A stretch of DNA of 64,000 nucleotides from Gnetum montanum (GCA_015680685.1 MNCI01004678.1:179851-243850); one strand, 5' to 3'; shown: positions 33,319 to 44,865, numbered from the stretch's first letter. The notes: generated by a model from the letters alone, not told the origin. Program-made: numbers and translations.

Positions 33319-34736
33319 ATATGGAATAGATTTTAAGGATTCAGAAGATTTGAGAATAATGTATTTGTAGGATTTGATTACATAGGGGATGTTTATGGCT
33401 AGGCAAAAAACACTGGTATAGAAAAAACAAAATACTAAAATTCAAAAATGCTGGTATCAAAAATCATTGGAAATTAGCTCCTATTCACTAAATACGTTGT
33501 TGTAAAATGATCAAAATAGGCTAACAATGGTTATACTTGGGTTTGGACAAAGAAAGTAGGAAGAGGCCCTCTTTCTATTGGTAGAAAACTATAACGATAG
33601 AAAAATTTGAGCTTGAAATCGAATAGATCTACGCAAAATAGTTTTACCTTAGAATTCATGGGCCTTGCAAAGGATCTAAGGTACCTTAGATGATCATATC
33701 AATCACCTAAGTACTTAAGAGTCTATAACCAAGATAAACAATTGAAAGCATGACATAAAATAAGAGAACAATAGATCCAATGATGAATTTGTGAGAATCA
33801 AGAAAAACAAAAAATATTATGGTCAAAAAAATACAAACTTTATATTAAATACTATAAAATACTATGAAACAAGTTTAGAAGGTATAAATTGGTTAGCTTT
33901 TAAAAGCTTGAGAATACAAATGGTTCAGAGATATCTCTGAATCTATCATTTAACATCTAGTGTAGGTAAGCAAGGTGTATTTTGTGGTTGATCTACAAGT
34001 GTCTATCTCAATCTCTCTACTCTTATAAGAAAACTATACAAGGTTCTCTCTACTTCTAATGATTGCCACTAGGAAAAGACTCAAAAAGGTTGCAAAAGTC
34101 TCTTTGTATTAACAAGGTCTCAAAAGTGCTAAAAGGGTACTCCAAATGATGTCAATTCTTGTTTATATAGGCCATGATCTGTTGTTTCTCCATTGGTTAT
34201 GTTCTAAAAAGTTTCCCAAGCATTTACATAACATTTTTAACCATTATAATGGTCCAAAAGTATAATGTTTTTATCACCAACGTTTTTGAGTAATTTCACT
34301 TGGAATGCTAGCCTTTTTGACATTGTGGGGTCTAATTACGCTGCTCTAGTGGAATTCATGGCATTTTTTATGTTTCATACCATGAATTACACTTTACAAA
34401 GTGAGATTGCACTGATATATTAACAAAACAAGATCACTATGTGAATTTTTGAAGGGAAATAAAGGCATTTATTTTTATTCTCAAATCCAATCAAAATTAC
34501 ATGATAAAATTTGGCTACAAATTTTCTTTATTCACATCATGAATTTCTTTGATGTGTTTTAATATTTATGCTTCTAATTAATAATTTTTATCTATTTTAT
34601 GACTTTCTTTTGAATTAGCAAATCAAGGTTAAATCTAAATCCTTAGGATTTCGTAACACTTATATTAGTTATTCATAGGATATATATGGATAATTAATAG
34701 TTGTGTTATGTTAACCATATCAATTATATGAATCTT
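33319..34736 (-). repeat. Probable 5' LTR and flank of element E
   Basis: The minus strand has a TATATAAA box at 34162-34169 and downstream R/U5-like sequence toward 33500. The ends were not resolved because no second copy is present in the window. The right part (34400-34736) is AT-rich and unclassified. Confidence 0.4.
34162..34169 (-). promoter_or_regulatory. TATA box of the putative element E LTR
   Basis: TATATAAA on the minus strand in the context GGCC-TATATAAAC, upstream of the E gag region at a distance suitable for a long LTR leader. Confidence 0.45.
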
Positions 34737-34754
34737 AACAACTCTTAAAAAGCA

Positions 34755-35241
34755 TTATGATGCTTACATAAGCACTTTAGGTGAAGGATTTGGAGGAGTT
34801 TTCTTGCAAGATAGTAAGGTGATAACTTATGCTCATGGATACTTAAAACCTCATGAGAACAAATATCCAACCCATGATCTAGAACTTGGTGCCATAGTAT
34901 TTGCTCTTAAAATTTGAAGGTACTGTCTATATGGTGAGTGCATTACATTTTGGATGAACCATAAGAGCTTGTAGTATGTGATGAGTTAGCCACGATTGAA
35001 CATGAGACAAAGAAGATGCATTAAGTTAATTTTGACTTCACAGTTCAATATCATCTTGGAAAGGGTAACACAATGGTAGATGCACTATGTAGGATAGTTG
35101 AAAAACTCTATAGCCTTACTATCTTACCTTGCCTAAGAGATGAGATAACCTCTTAGTAACTCTCAAACCCTTGATATTAAGATAAGATAACATCTCTTCT
35201 AGTAGAGGATCAATTATTCTTAGTGAATAGTGAAAGCTTAT
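34755..35241 (+). pseudogene. RNase H of element H
   Basis: The frame reads [40 protein letters not shown] and FALKI, then a stop, CLYGECITFWMNHKSL, and further LNMRQRR and YHLGKGN-like text. The catalytic D/E residues of the first strands are expected at the truncated start and in the E-x-x-A motif; [10 protein letters not shown] retains the Glu. RNase H would remove the RNA template during reverse transcription. It ends at the insertion point of G. Confidence 0.82.
35237..35241 (+). repeat. Target-site duplication of composite element G, left (CTTAT)
   Basis: CTTAT directly precedes the TGATGAAAC terminus at 35242 and is repeated at 42236-42240. Confidence 0.88.
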
Positions 35242-36028
35242 TGATGAAACACATTTTTTCATCTACTCTAACATTAGAGCCTAGATGTGATGTCAGATAT
35301 CCAATGTTGAGGGGTATATGCCAGCCTATAAATATATCACTCAGGCTTATAATTTTCATATAGCTTTTTAGTCAAAGTAGCAAAGCTCTTGTAGTTTGTT
35401 TTCTCCAAAGTTAGAATATTTTTTGAGTGCTCGTAGTAGGAGATTGAGTGTGTACGAATCTTTGTTCAAACACTGATGTACTTAGCGTAGTAGTGTGATG
35501 GGAATAAAATGAACTCTTTTGATAATCCTTGCAACACTAAGAATAGCTTAATGTTTCCTTTAATGTACTTGACTTTCATGCACTTTACTTTAATGTATTT
35601 TAATTAAGTAATTAATTTTTAGTTGTTAATGAACACAAGCATGACCACTCCAAGCATACGTATAGTGCTTGGTAACCTAGTAACGCTTAACATTTGGTAG
35701 CTTAGCAGCATTATATATGTTCAGGATGTGTCTAGGAAAGTGGAACGGGTACTTGTGTTAGGCTAGCTAGGCTAGTTTAGATCTTATTTTCCACTATTCA
35801 TTAGGTTAGTTAAGTTATCTCTTTATCATCATTAGGAGCAGCATAGAATTAGACAACATCATATGCCTCACTTTAGAGTAAACCATATGTGACAAAGCTA
35901 CCACTAGTCCAAGTGGGAAGATAGTGAACTACAATCAAAGCCTAACGATCTAGATACCACAACTAGTTCCATCCATAGAATTTGATCAAATTGTGCATGA
36001 ACACTTATGATTCGTATGGTTGGATGTA
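35242..36028 (+). repeat. Inverted outer LTR of element G
   Basis: Plus-oriented copy beginning TGATGAAACACATTTTTTCA and ending within U5 at ATGGTTGGATGTA; the last 21 or so bases expected of U5 (GGGGTACCTCACTACTCATCA-like) are missing. It aligns with both minus-oriented LTRs. About 787 bp. Confidence 0.85.
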
Positions 36029-36043
36029 CAGAAACAATGTTAA
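36029..36043 (-). other. Primer-site fragment at the inverted-LTR junction of element G
   Basis: The minus strand reads TTAACATTGTTTCTG directly after the end of the middle LTR. The intact primer site of the same element (41424-41442) reads TTGGCACCGTTTCTG over the same span, so 11 of 15 bases match and the four differences are transitions. Confidence 0.7.
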
Positions 36044-36837
36044 TAATAAGTAGTGAGGTACCCCTATGCCCAACCATATGAATCACAAGTGTTCACACAT
36101 GATCTGGTTGAATTTCGTGGATGGAACTAATTATGGTATCTAGATCATTAGGCTTTAATCACAGTTTGCTATCTTCCCACTTCGACTAGTGGTACCTATG
36201 TTACATATGGTTTATTCCAAAGTGAGACATATGATGTTATCTAATTCTATGCTTCTCCTAATGATGATAAATAGATAAATTAACTAAGCTAATTAATAGT
36301 GCAAAATAAGATCTAAACTAGCCTACCTAGCCTAACACAAGTACCCATCCCACTTTCTTGGATACATCCTAAACACATATAATGTTGCTAGGCTACCAAA
36401 TGTTAAGCATTATTGGGTTACCAAGCACTATACATATGCTCAAAGTGGTCATGCTTATGTTCATTAACAACTAGAAATTAATTGCTTAATTGAAATGCAT
36501 TAAAGTAAAGTGCATTAAAGGAAACATTAATCTATTCTCAGTGCTACAAGGATTTTCAAAAGAGTTCATTTTATTCCCATCACACTATTGTGCTTAGGTA
36601 CATCAGTGTTCAAATAAAGATCGGTACACACTCAGACTCCTACTATGGGCACTCAAAAAATATTCTAACTCTAGAGAAAACAAATTGTAAGAGCTTTGCT
36701 ACTTTGACTGAAAAACTATATGGAAATCATGAGCCCAAGCACTATATTTATAGGCTGGCATATACCCCCCGACATCAAATATCCAACATCGCATCTGGGC
36801 TTCGACGTCGAAGCAGATGAAAAAACATGTTTCATTA
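36044..36837 (-). repeat. Middle (3') LTR of element G
   Basis: About 794 bp, preceded on the minus strand by the polypurine tract and starting TAATGAAACATG. It contains a TATAAATA box and the palindrome CTTCGACGTCGAAG at 36800-36813, and ends at 36044 in CTTATTA for CTCATCA. Confidence 0.88.
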
Positions 36838-36850
36838 TACCCCCATGACT
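36838..36850 (-). other. Polypurine tract of element G
   Basis: Minus strand AGTCATGGGGGTA, identical to the tract of element C, immediately upstream of the middle LTR. Confidence 0.88.
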
Positions 36851-39000
36851 AAATGAAAACTTGTCCTTGAGTGTAGAAGAGGAGGAACAAGTCCCTTACA
36901 AAATATTGGGAAGGTATGGGATTATTGACTAACATATAAACTGACTCAAATGGAATAGAAAACCTCTGAGTGCCCAAGTGTACGAAGTTACAATCTTTAC
37001 AAAATTGAATGTTCATGATAAGAGAAGTGAAAACCCTAGATAAAACTAACATTCAATGCCTCTTGGTAGCTAAAGGGTGAGAGAGAAGATCCAACGATCA
37101 TGAATGATCCTCGTTGTATGGTACTGCTGCATCATCCTTGGTGAAGATAGTCCCACTTCTAGTCCATGCTTCCCACTGCAATCACAACAAAATCGTGAAT
37201 TACTATGCCATATGTAACATAGATTTGGAAAGTACCTTGTCTCGTCGATGGTTACACTTGTCTAGGTTGTGATTGTGATAAATTAATTCCTTTAGTAGTG
37301 TTAGCAGGAAGGTTGACAAATAGGGCATAATAGATAAGCGGTCCATTAAATTTGAAAAAGTTCAACACAAGGAAGTATTTGAAGAGGGTGTAATAATTCA
37401 CAACAATAAAAAAGAAAAGTTTACTAAAAAATGTTGTGAAGATGTGCACTATTGGATGTCACTGATGGGGTAAACAAAAAGAATTTTATTGTAAGAGTGT
37501 TTAAGGATAAAGAACTTAACTAACCCAACCAAAAGATATGCAAGTGGGTCCTCCCCAAAGTAGACATAGGTCTTTTATGCCCTTACATAACTTCAAACCA
37601 AAGAGTTTATGGGCTCCATGGATGATTAATGATTATAGAAGGTTAAGTAAAAAAACCTAAATGAAACTACCTAAGAATTCTGACACATCAAACTAGGACA
37701 TTAAATAAGAACATGAAACTAGCAATGAGGTGAGACATGGAAAGCATAGATGGATGAGAGAGAGAGTGGAATGGAGTTCCTAATTAAGGTCACATGAAGT
37801 CCCTTGTGAATTTTATGGTTAAATGACTTGATAGGATCCATCATTAGTCTAGATCAAAACCAACCACATTCAGTGACTTCGCATCGCCATTCTAAGACTA
37901 GTCCATTTCCCCAAGACACAAGAGTGCTCCCATAGAACAACCACTATTCCTTATTAAAGAAGAAAAGAGAAGTAGGAAGTGGGAAAGGGCCTTAGTTAGA
38001 GGGGACCTTCAAGCATGGGTAACATGTCTTTCTAGTCCCATAACCAATGCTTGTAGCCATTTTATTTTGTCTAAAGGGTGTGCTTTAAATTCTCATCATC
38101 ATCTTCTTCTTCTTCTTTTTTGAAATGGGAACCACACCATGCAAAGACACATGCATTTATATTGTCTACAGGGTGTGCTTTGAATTTCCATCATTTTTTT
38201 TAAAAAACCACACCATGCAAAGACTTATTCAACTTCCTTTTATTGGTCGACATAAAATAGTAAGAAATCCATGAAAACACACATGCACCTAGGCAAACAT
38301 AAAAGCACAAAGAATACTAAATCCCCTTAAAGTCACACCCTGTTCAAACCTTTGAATCCTTTCCAATTCCAAAAACTACCAAAGTCACAAATTTGTTAAA
38401 GTTTTGTTAATGAAAAAGGGACTGCATGTTTTCCAGAACAAGGAAAACCATAGAGTTTGTGGATGGGTGGATATTGTGGACTCACTACTTTTTGCATGAA
38501 AAAGAAACCATGTCCTAATCATCTATAACAAAATTCAAAGCCAGAAACCTAACACCAACAATCAAATAACAAAATATTGCATACCACCATCAAAAAATGC
38601 ATTTCCACGATACCTAGCACTTATTAACAAAAGGTTAGAAAATCACACCAAAATAAAATAAAATATAAAAGAAAGGGTAAAAATTTCAAGAAATAGAAAA
38701 TGTACTAATGATGGTGTAAAACAAAAATTAGAAAAAAATTAATAATAAGAAAACAAGAAGATGCAAAACAAAGAATGTGTGAACCAAAAAGTTGTAAAAC
38801 ATAAATGTGTAAAACAAAAAGATGAAAAGCACTTAAGAATCCTGAATATTAGAATGGGGGATAACCCCCACATTTTAACATTTGTCCATGATAAGGATTA
38901 ATAAGTGAATAAATAGGATCCATGCATGTATGAAACCCTAGTAACTATCCATGGCCCAGCCACTGGGTGTTTATTGGTGGTGTGGTGGCTGGGTAGAAAA
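36851..39000 (-). other. 3' noncoding tract of element G
   Basis: Homologous to the post-protease tracts of A2 and C: it holds the conserved CTACTTTGGGGAGG motif (37542-37582), the GCGAAGTCACTGAATGTGG segment (about 37870) and the CATGTTACCCATGCTT segment (about 38010). No ORF is convincing. Microsatellite-like TCATCATC and TTCTTCTT runs occur near 38095. Confidence 0.65.
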
Positions 39001-41330
39001 ATCATTGGTCACACACCTGATTGTTAAATTTATGGTGGATCAAGGTATGAAGTGTGTTAACATTATGGATGTTTGGCCCATGCTTGTGCCCTTAATCATG
39101 ATATGGTATGCATGGATTTGTTTGTCTCCCCACACTATTAGATTCATTGGTTGGATTTGGGATTGGAGTATTGAGGGATGGTGGCACATGTATATTATCA
39201 AAGGGTAGTGGTGGTGAAAAGGAAGGTGGTGCACTATATTAGCATTGTGCTGGCTCAAATGATGTGGTGGGTCCATGTGTGGTTTGCTTCAATTTATGAC
39301 ATTTTCTCCAAAAGGTAAATTTTCTACATTGTAGTTGAGACCCATTGGTATCAACATGTCTCTGCACATCCGTAGCATAAGTGGCATTCATTTGTTGGTA
39401 TTGTGATGCTGAACCTTCTTGTGTCATTAGTAGTGGCCTATAATAAGGTGAAGTATGAATATATCAAGGGTAGGATGGATGGTAAGAGGCGCAAGATGGT
39501 GATCCTTCTGGGGATGTCATGGGTTAATGGTACTCAGGAGAGTAGTAGTGGTGATTTAAAGTAGAGGATGTAGAAATAGTTGGAGAAACAAGGTGTTGAA
39601 CATAATATCGGTGTGGTTTCGACAGATAGGGCTAATTTGGTGGTGGCCTCCCCCATGACTATGATTGTTGCCACTACGGTTGATGAATATGTTGAGGATG
39701 GTAATAAGTCCCCCTGAATGGCACGGTTGATTATGAGACTATTTAGAATTACCTTATGGGAGAGAAAATCTCCCAAGCATGTGCTTTTGCACAAACTTTG
39801 AATTTAAGGCACCTACCCAATACTCCTATAGATGTAATAAGACTGGGAAATGGCCCTTCATATGGTCACATATGCAAATTTTGCATCCATTATCTTCATT
39901 TGTAGTTAAGTCTATAGCCTCACTTTTGTCAGCCACTTTCCTCATTTGCCAAAAAGTATTCCTAGCTATTTATTGGTTCTATATCCTTTGTTGGTTGTGA
40001 TCGCCTGGCTTATTTTGCATGATCCTCTCCTTGACCGTCTCAATGAGAGTTATAACATTTTTACATATCCACCTAGACATCCTATTAAACTTTTTTTCAA
40101 GTTCATCAATAGACTCTTATGTCGGCAAGGTTTGTTGTGGAATCACCTTATCAAGAGTAGTTTTATCCTCCTTATCATAGATCTATACCTCCTTCTATTA
40201 AAGAGTTGGGTCCCATTAATATTTCTTAACATTCTCCCATTTGGATATCTCTCCTTCTTCTTTTTCCACACCCTCTATCAGTTCTTATATTTGATGGACT
40301 TGGAGCTCATATAATTTCCCTGGAGCATACATCCCAAGGGTCTCCCTTATTTCATTATGAAGCCCATCTGTGATTTGGAAAAGTTACTTTTGCAAGGAGA
40401 AATCATGGCCTGGGCATCTATTCAATAAGGCATAATATCTATCTAAGGCCATGTTTAAGGGTTCATGTTGTTCTTGCTTCCACACATGGATTTGTCTCCT
40501 CAAATTCGACACTCTTGCATAAGTTTGCTATTTCTTATTGAAAAGCTCCAACATTGTGGACCATTGTCAAATTGAATTTGGCCTCAATGATCTACATCAC
40601 ACTTTGGCCCTATCAATTAGTGTCCTAGGAAAGAGCTTAAGTTTTTGCCATCCACTTTCAATGTTGTAATAAATACAAGCATACTAGAATGCTTGTAAAT
40701 GATGTTGTGGATTTGAATCATAGCCTTCTACAAATTTAGGAACATTATTCATGTCAAGCTTAGGTAGATGACTCTTTTTACAATGCCTATGATATATCTT
40801 TATTGCCTCTATGATCTGCATTAGGCTCTTACTAGCCAATAAGGGTTCATCGTTATCAAACAAATTGTGAGGGAGATTTCTATCTCTATGTGTTTGATCG
40901 TGATGATGTTGTCTTTGACCTTTCTATGGCTTTGATTCTAGTTTTTAATCCAACCCTTTAGTGGAGCTCTATCTCTATACCTATGTTCATCTTTGTCAAA
41001 ACTATATGTTGAAGGGGAAGAGGAAGATGAGGAACTACAAGGCTTGCCAGGTTTCTATGGTGTTCCAAAGGATCCCTTGATTTATTATTTTTGGGTTTTA
41101 AGAAGGTCTTAGGCCTTGAGGCCTCCCCTAGTCTAGGACTTACATCATCTCCTCCATCATTATTTACCTTAGGTGAATGTAGTCTTTGACTGTCATCAGG
41201 GTGGTCATGATCATAAGAAACCCTTGCATAAGATTGATCACTTCAATTGTCTTCATTGTATATCGCATTATTTCTCCAATGAATGTGTTCGTTATACCAT
41301 ACATTGTCATTCCTGTGTGGGAGAGACATT
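39001..41330 (-). pseudogene. gag: gag remnant of element G, N-terminal domain deleted
   Basis: The minus strand begins in the basic linker (SYDHDHPDDSQRLHSPKVNN near 41200) with no trace of the DEY-P-FT-IL N-terminal domain. The capsid core is clear: LDMNNVPKFVEGYDSNPQHH near 40760, WQKLKLFPRTLIDRAK and ETLGMYAPGKLYELQ near 40340, then a knuckle-like C-KI-C-x3-H near 39870, and a His/Pro/Gln-rich tail to about 39000 (MDPPHHLSQHNANIVHHLPF). Numerous stops. The protease seen in A2, C and I is absent between this and the noncoding tract. Confidence 0.75.
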
Positions 41331-41423
41331 GTTGTTGGTTTATAGTATGTGTGATTTAATATTTTCTAAAAGATATATCATTAATACCTTTTATAGCGAT
41401 CGTGTATGATATAACTAACACCA

Positions 41424-41441
41424 TCCCCAGAAACGGTGCCA
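41424..41441 (-). other. Primer-binding site of element G, tRNA-Asp type
   Basis: Minus strand TGGCACCGTTTCTGGGGA next to the 5' LTR, the closest match in the window to the tRNA-Asp site TGGCGCCGTTGCCGGGGA. Confidence 0.85.
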
Positions 41442-41442
41442 A

Positions 41443-42235
41443 TGATGAGCAATGAGGCACCCCTATGCCCAACCATATGAATCATAGGCATTCATGCATG
41501 ATACAGTCAAATTCTGTGGATGGAACTCATTGTGATATCTAGATCATTATGTTTTCATCGTAGTTTGTTATTTTCCCACTTGGACTAGTGGTAGCTTTGT
41601 CACATATGATATAGTCCAAAGTGAGGCATATGATGTTGTCTAATTCTATGCTACTTCTAATGATAATAAAGAGATAAATTAACTACACTAATGAACAGTG
41701 GAAAATAAGATCTAAACTAGCCTAGCTAGCCTAACACAAGTACACATCCCACTTTCTTGGACACATCCTGAACACATATAATGTTGTTGGGCTACCAAAC
41801 ATTAAGCATTACTAGGTTACCAAGCACTATACGTATGCTCAAAGTAGTTGTGCTCATGTTCATTAACAACTAGAAATTAATTGCTTAATTGAAATGCATT
41901 AAAGTAAAGTGCATTAAAGGAAACATTAATCTATTCTCACTGCTATAAGGATTTTCAAAAGAGTTCATTTTATTCCCATCACACTGTTGCACTTAGGTAC
42001 ATTAGTGTTCAAAAAAAGATCCGTACACACTCAAACTCTTGCTACAGGCACTCAAAAAATATTCTAACTTTGGAGAAAACAAACTACAAGAGCTTTGCTA
42101 CTTTGTCTGAAAAACTATATGGAAATCATCAGCCCAAGCACTATATTTATAGGCTAGCATATACCCTTGACATTAGATATCCGACATCGCATCTAGGCTC
42201 CAGCATCAGAGTAGATGAAAAAACGTGTTTTATCA
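41443..42235 (-). repeat. 5' LTR of element G
   Basis: About 793 bp from the U3 end TGATAAAAC (at 42235) to CTCATCA (at 41443), followed by the primer site. A TATAAATA box is at 42144-42151 on the minus strand. Confidence 0.9.
42144..42151 (-). promoter_or_regulatory. TATA box in the 5' LTR of element G
   Basis: TATAAATA on the minus strand about 85 bp from the U3 end, repeated in the other two G LTRs. Confidence 0.6.
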
Positions 42236-42240
42236 CTTAT
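42236..42240 (+). repeat. Target-site duplication of composite element G, right (CTTAT)
   Basis: CTTAT directly follows the GTTTTATCA terminus at 42235; identical to 35237-35241. Confidence 0.88.
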
Positions 42241-43560
42241 TAAAGTTTAATAGTAGGGTTTGTATTCCAATTTTAGTTGGATAGAAGCTACTTGAGAATG
42301 CTCACTAAAGAAACTATTAGATTCATCCTAGCAGTGAGAAGATGTACTAGAACATTAGAAAACATTACAAATAGCATGATATGAAGAAGAGCATAGGTGA
42401 ACTTATGACTAAGTGTTTAGTATGCTAGCAAGTCAAGGTGGAACATTAGAGTTTTGATGGTTATCTCCACCCTCATACTATTTCAAAATAAAGATGGAAA
42501 TTCATTGGCATGGATTTCAGCATAGGATTACCTTGTACTAAGAGTTGAAAGGATTTCATCCTTGTGGTCATAGAACTCTTGACCAAATATTCATATTTAT
42601 TAGTTATGAAAGCTACAACTAATGCTAAAAAGATTCATAGATAATTCTATCAATTATTATAAAATTTCATGATGTTTCAACTAAGATGGTATTGAAATAG
42701 TATCCAAAGTTTACTTCTTAATTTTGATAGTCTTTTTAGAGGAGTTTGGGTACTAAGCTAAATCTGAGTTCAGCATATCATCCATAGATAGATGGCCAAG
42801 CAAAGAGGATGAATTAGATTTTGGAGAATATGCTTAGATTTTGTGATTTAGACTATAAAGATAGTTGGGATAGAGTTCTTCTATTGGTGGAATATTCTTA
42901 CAACAATAATTATCAAATTATTTTGAAAGTAGCATTGTATAAAGTGTTGTATGATAGACCTTATCATATGTCTCTTTGTTTGACTACTATAGAGTATAGA
43001 TCAAAAACCCACATAGACATCATAAGAAAAGCTACAAAATATTTCAAGAATATCAGAGGTAGATTATAGGAAAAATAGAATGGAATTCATCAAGTATACT
43101 GCTAACAGAAGAAGATCATTAGAAGTCAACATTGGTGATCAAGTGTTCCTTAAGATTGCATCTTTAAAAGAAATTATGAGATTTGGTAGAAGAGGGAAGT
43201 TAGCAACATACTACATTAGTCCTTTTTTGATTTTCAATAAGATTAGAGAAGTTACATATCATATTGATCTTCCATAGTAGTTACAATCTACTCATGATGA
43301 GTTTTATGTTTTTATGTTGAGGAAGTATCTTTTAGATTCTAGTCATGTGATAGAATGGCAGGTTGTGTAGGTTTAACATGATGTTAGTTATGTGAAGCTA
43401 CTAGTTAAGATTATTGATAGGGTGGAAAGGAAGTTAAAGAAGTAAATTCATATATTTGATTAAGGTCTTTGGGGAAGGAATGATGCATAAAAAGCAATGT
43501 GGGAAGTAAAAAATGATTTATTTGATACTTACTTTAATATCTTTCAATAGTAAGATTCTT
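42236..43560 (+). pseudogene. Integrase and chromodomain-like tail of element H
   Basis: The frame resumes exactly after the CTTAT duplication. The zinc region keeps IHPSS (His) and CLVCQQVK (C-x2-C). The core has GMDFSIGLP and VVIELLTKY, the second at the place of the usual V-D-R-L-T-K with Asp now Glu. Later pieces (42821-43277) carry VNIGDQVFLKIASLKEIMRF and GKLATYYISPFLIFNKI, the GPF/Y-like module, then IIDRVERKL and AMWEVKNDLFDTYFNIFQ, which resembles the chromodomain tail of Tekay/Del-type chromoviruses. Many stops interrupt it. Confidence 0.8.
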
Positions 43561-44865
43561 AAGGAAATGATAATATAAAATCCTAGTTCTAGATACCCCT
43601 TCTTATTTGATATGTCTTGTGGCTTGAACCTTTGATGTATCGTTTCACTAGCCTATACTTGGTATTTGGATCTTGTATCTTGGTGTGCCATGCTTGTAAT
43701 TTGTACTTTGGGTTTGATTGCATGGTTAAGCTATGTACCTTATAATTACTTTTACAAGATGTTATTTTATATATTGTAGCAACAAGTTTGTATGACTTAT
43801 TTTTGTTAATCTAATGGTTGTTAGTCACTTTGTTGAATTTATTTTTATTTTCCTTGAGATGAATGTACTATCTATCAAATAGATCATTTTTGCTCTATGG
43901 ACATAATAAAATATTCAATTTCAGTTTTAGTTTTATATTTTAGTTATTATATTTTAAGTTTATATGCAATGACACTTTGTTAAATTTTTGAGTAAATAAG
44001 TATCACATACTAGATGTGTCATTGACACATGGGGTTCTACATTGGACATGTGCTATGCTTTGGTTGTTATATGTATGACATGATCTTGTAATTATTTGGT
44101 ATTTAATTAATATATTTTATATTTTTTTTTGTATAGTGATAGATAGCATAGCATCCTCTAGATGATTATATTTGGATTTGAATCTTAGAACTTGGTTAGC
44201 ATGTGGCTTATATAACTTTTTTGTGGTACCTAGAAGTGCTTATTAAACTAACATTGGGTATAGACCCCTTTTTCAAAATAGAATTTATATTTAAATTTTA
44301 GTTTTAGGATACATGTATTTTCTTTGCACTTTTAGTCACACATTGGCCAAATCCTAGCATTACCTTGTGAATTTAAATACTTTGCAATATTTCCATTGGA
44401 AATCATCCATTTATTTCAACAATATCTAGGAGATAGACCCAAAGAGGGAGACCCTACCTAATAGAAGAGGAGTCATAGATAAGCTAATGTGTCTTCCTAG
44501 ATCTATGTAAATGATTTCCTTTTCAGGTTTCTATTTTAGACCTTGTTTGGAATTGATCATTGAGTTGTTGTCTTTGCTTAGGATATGAGCCTTCTTAGAA
44601 AATTTTAGCCATGAAAGGATTTTTGTCAATAATGCTTCTAGTCATATAGAAAAATTTATTATAATGCTCATTTTTGGGTTTTGGATTTTGAAGGTTATGC
44701 ACATATTATTTCTATGGCATATATTTGATGAAATGAATTTCTATGATGAATATATTGTAATTTGGATTTGGATCTATATTTCTACTATTATAATGAGATG
44801 TCATGATGAATGCTATTTCATTTTGACCTATTTTATATTTGATTGGTTTTTGTCGAATTTGTTGG
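43561..44865 (+). other. 3' flank of element H, no defined feature
   Basis: AT-rich sequence following the H integrase tail. A frame at 44664-44921 is hydrophobic and aromatic (MLIFGFWILKVMHILFLWHI) but looks like chance in T-rich DNA. It probably contains H's 3' UTR and LTR. Confidence 0.4.

Larger units (their letters stand above)
29594..34400 (-). mobile_element. Element E: Tat/Ogre-like gag-protease remnant
   Basis: Minus-strand order from right to left: probable LTR with TATATAAA (34162-34169), leader with a 59-bp tandem repeat, Pro/Ser/Thr-rich section (about 32545-32165), gag core (about 31990-31700) and protease (about 30445-29600). Nothing of pol follows. The protease VDDG active site and the gag motif SISSLDDLITQFIHHFKYNL point to the Tat/Ogre lineage, distinct from the Athila-like family here. 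LTR boundaries are not defined. Confidence 0.65.
35242..42235 (-). mobile_element. Composite element G with an inverted terminal LTR
   Basis: A minus-strand Athila-like element has a 5' LTR (41443-42235), primer site (41424-41441), gag remnant, polypurine tract (36838-36850) and 3' LTR (36044-36837). Beyond its 3' LTR, instead of target DNA, there is a 15-base piece matching its primer site (36029-36043) and then a third LTR in reverse orientation (35242-36028). Both outer ends are therefore U3 ends, and CTTAT flanks the whole. No protease or pol is present in the interior. Confidence 0.85.
34737..44865 (+). mobile_element. Element H: chromovirus-like Ty3/gypsy remnant, split by element G
   Basis: RNase H (34737-35241) and integrase to C-terminal tail (42236-43560) read on the plus strand and are continuous once the 35242-42235 insertion and one CTTAT copy are removed. 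The upstream RT, protease and gag are missing, so H is truncated at its left. Motifs [26 protein letters not shown] and CLVCQQVK are chromovirus-like. The 3' flank to 44865 probably holds the 3' UTR and LTR but no boundary was found. Confidence 0.78.

Noticed and set aside
35242-36837. Reading the inverted pair as a foldback transposon or MITE
   Set aside because: Both arms align over their full length with the LTR at 41443-42235 and carry LTR features (TATA box, polypurine tract, primer-site neighbour), so they are LTRs.
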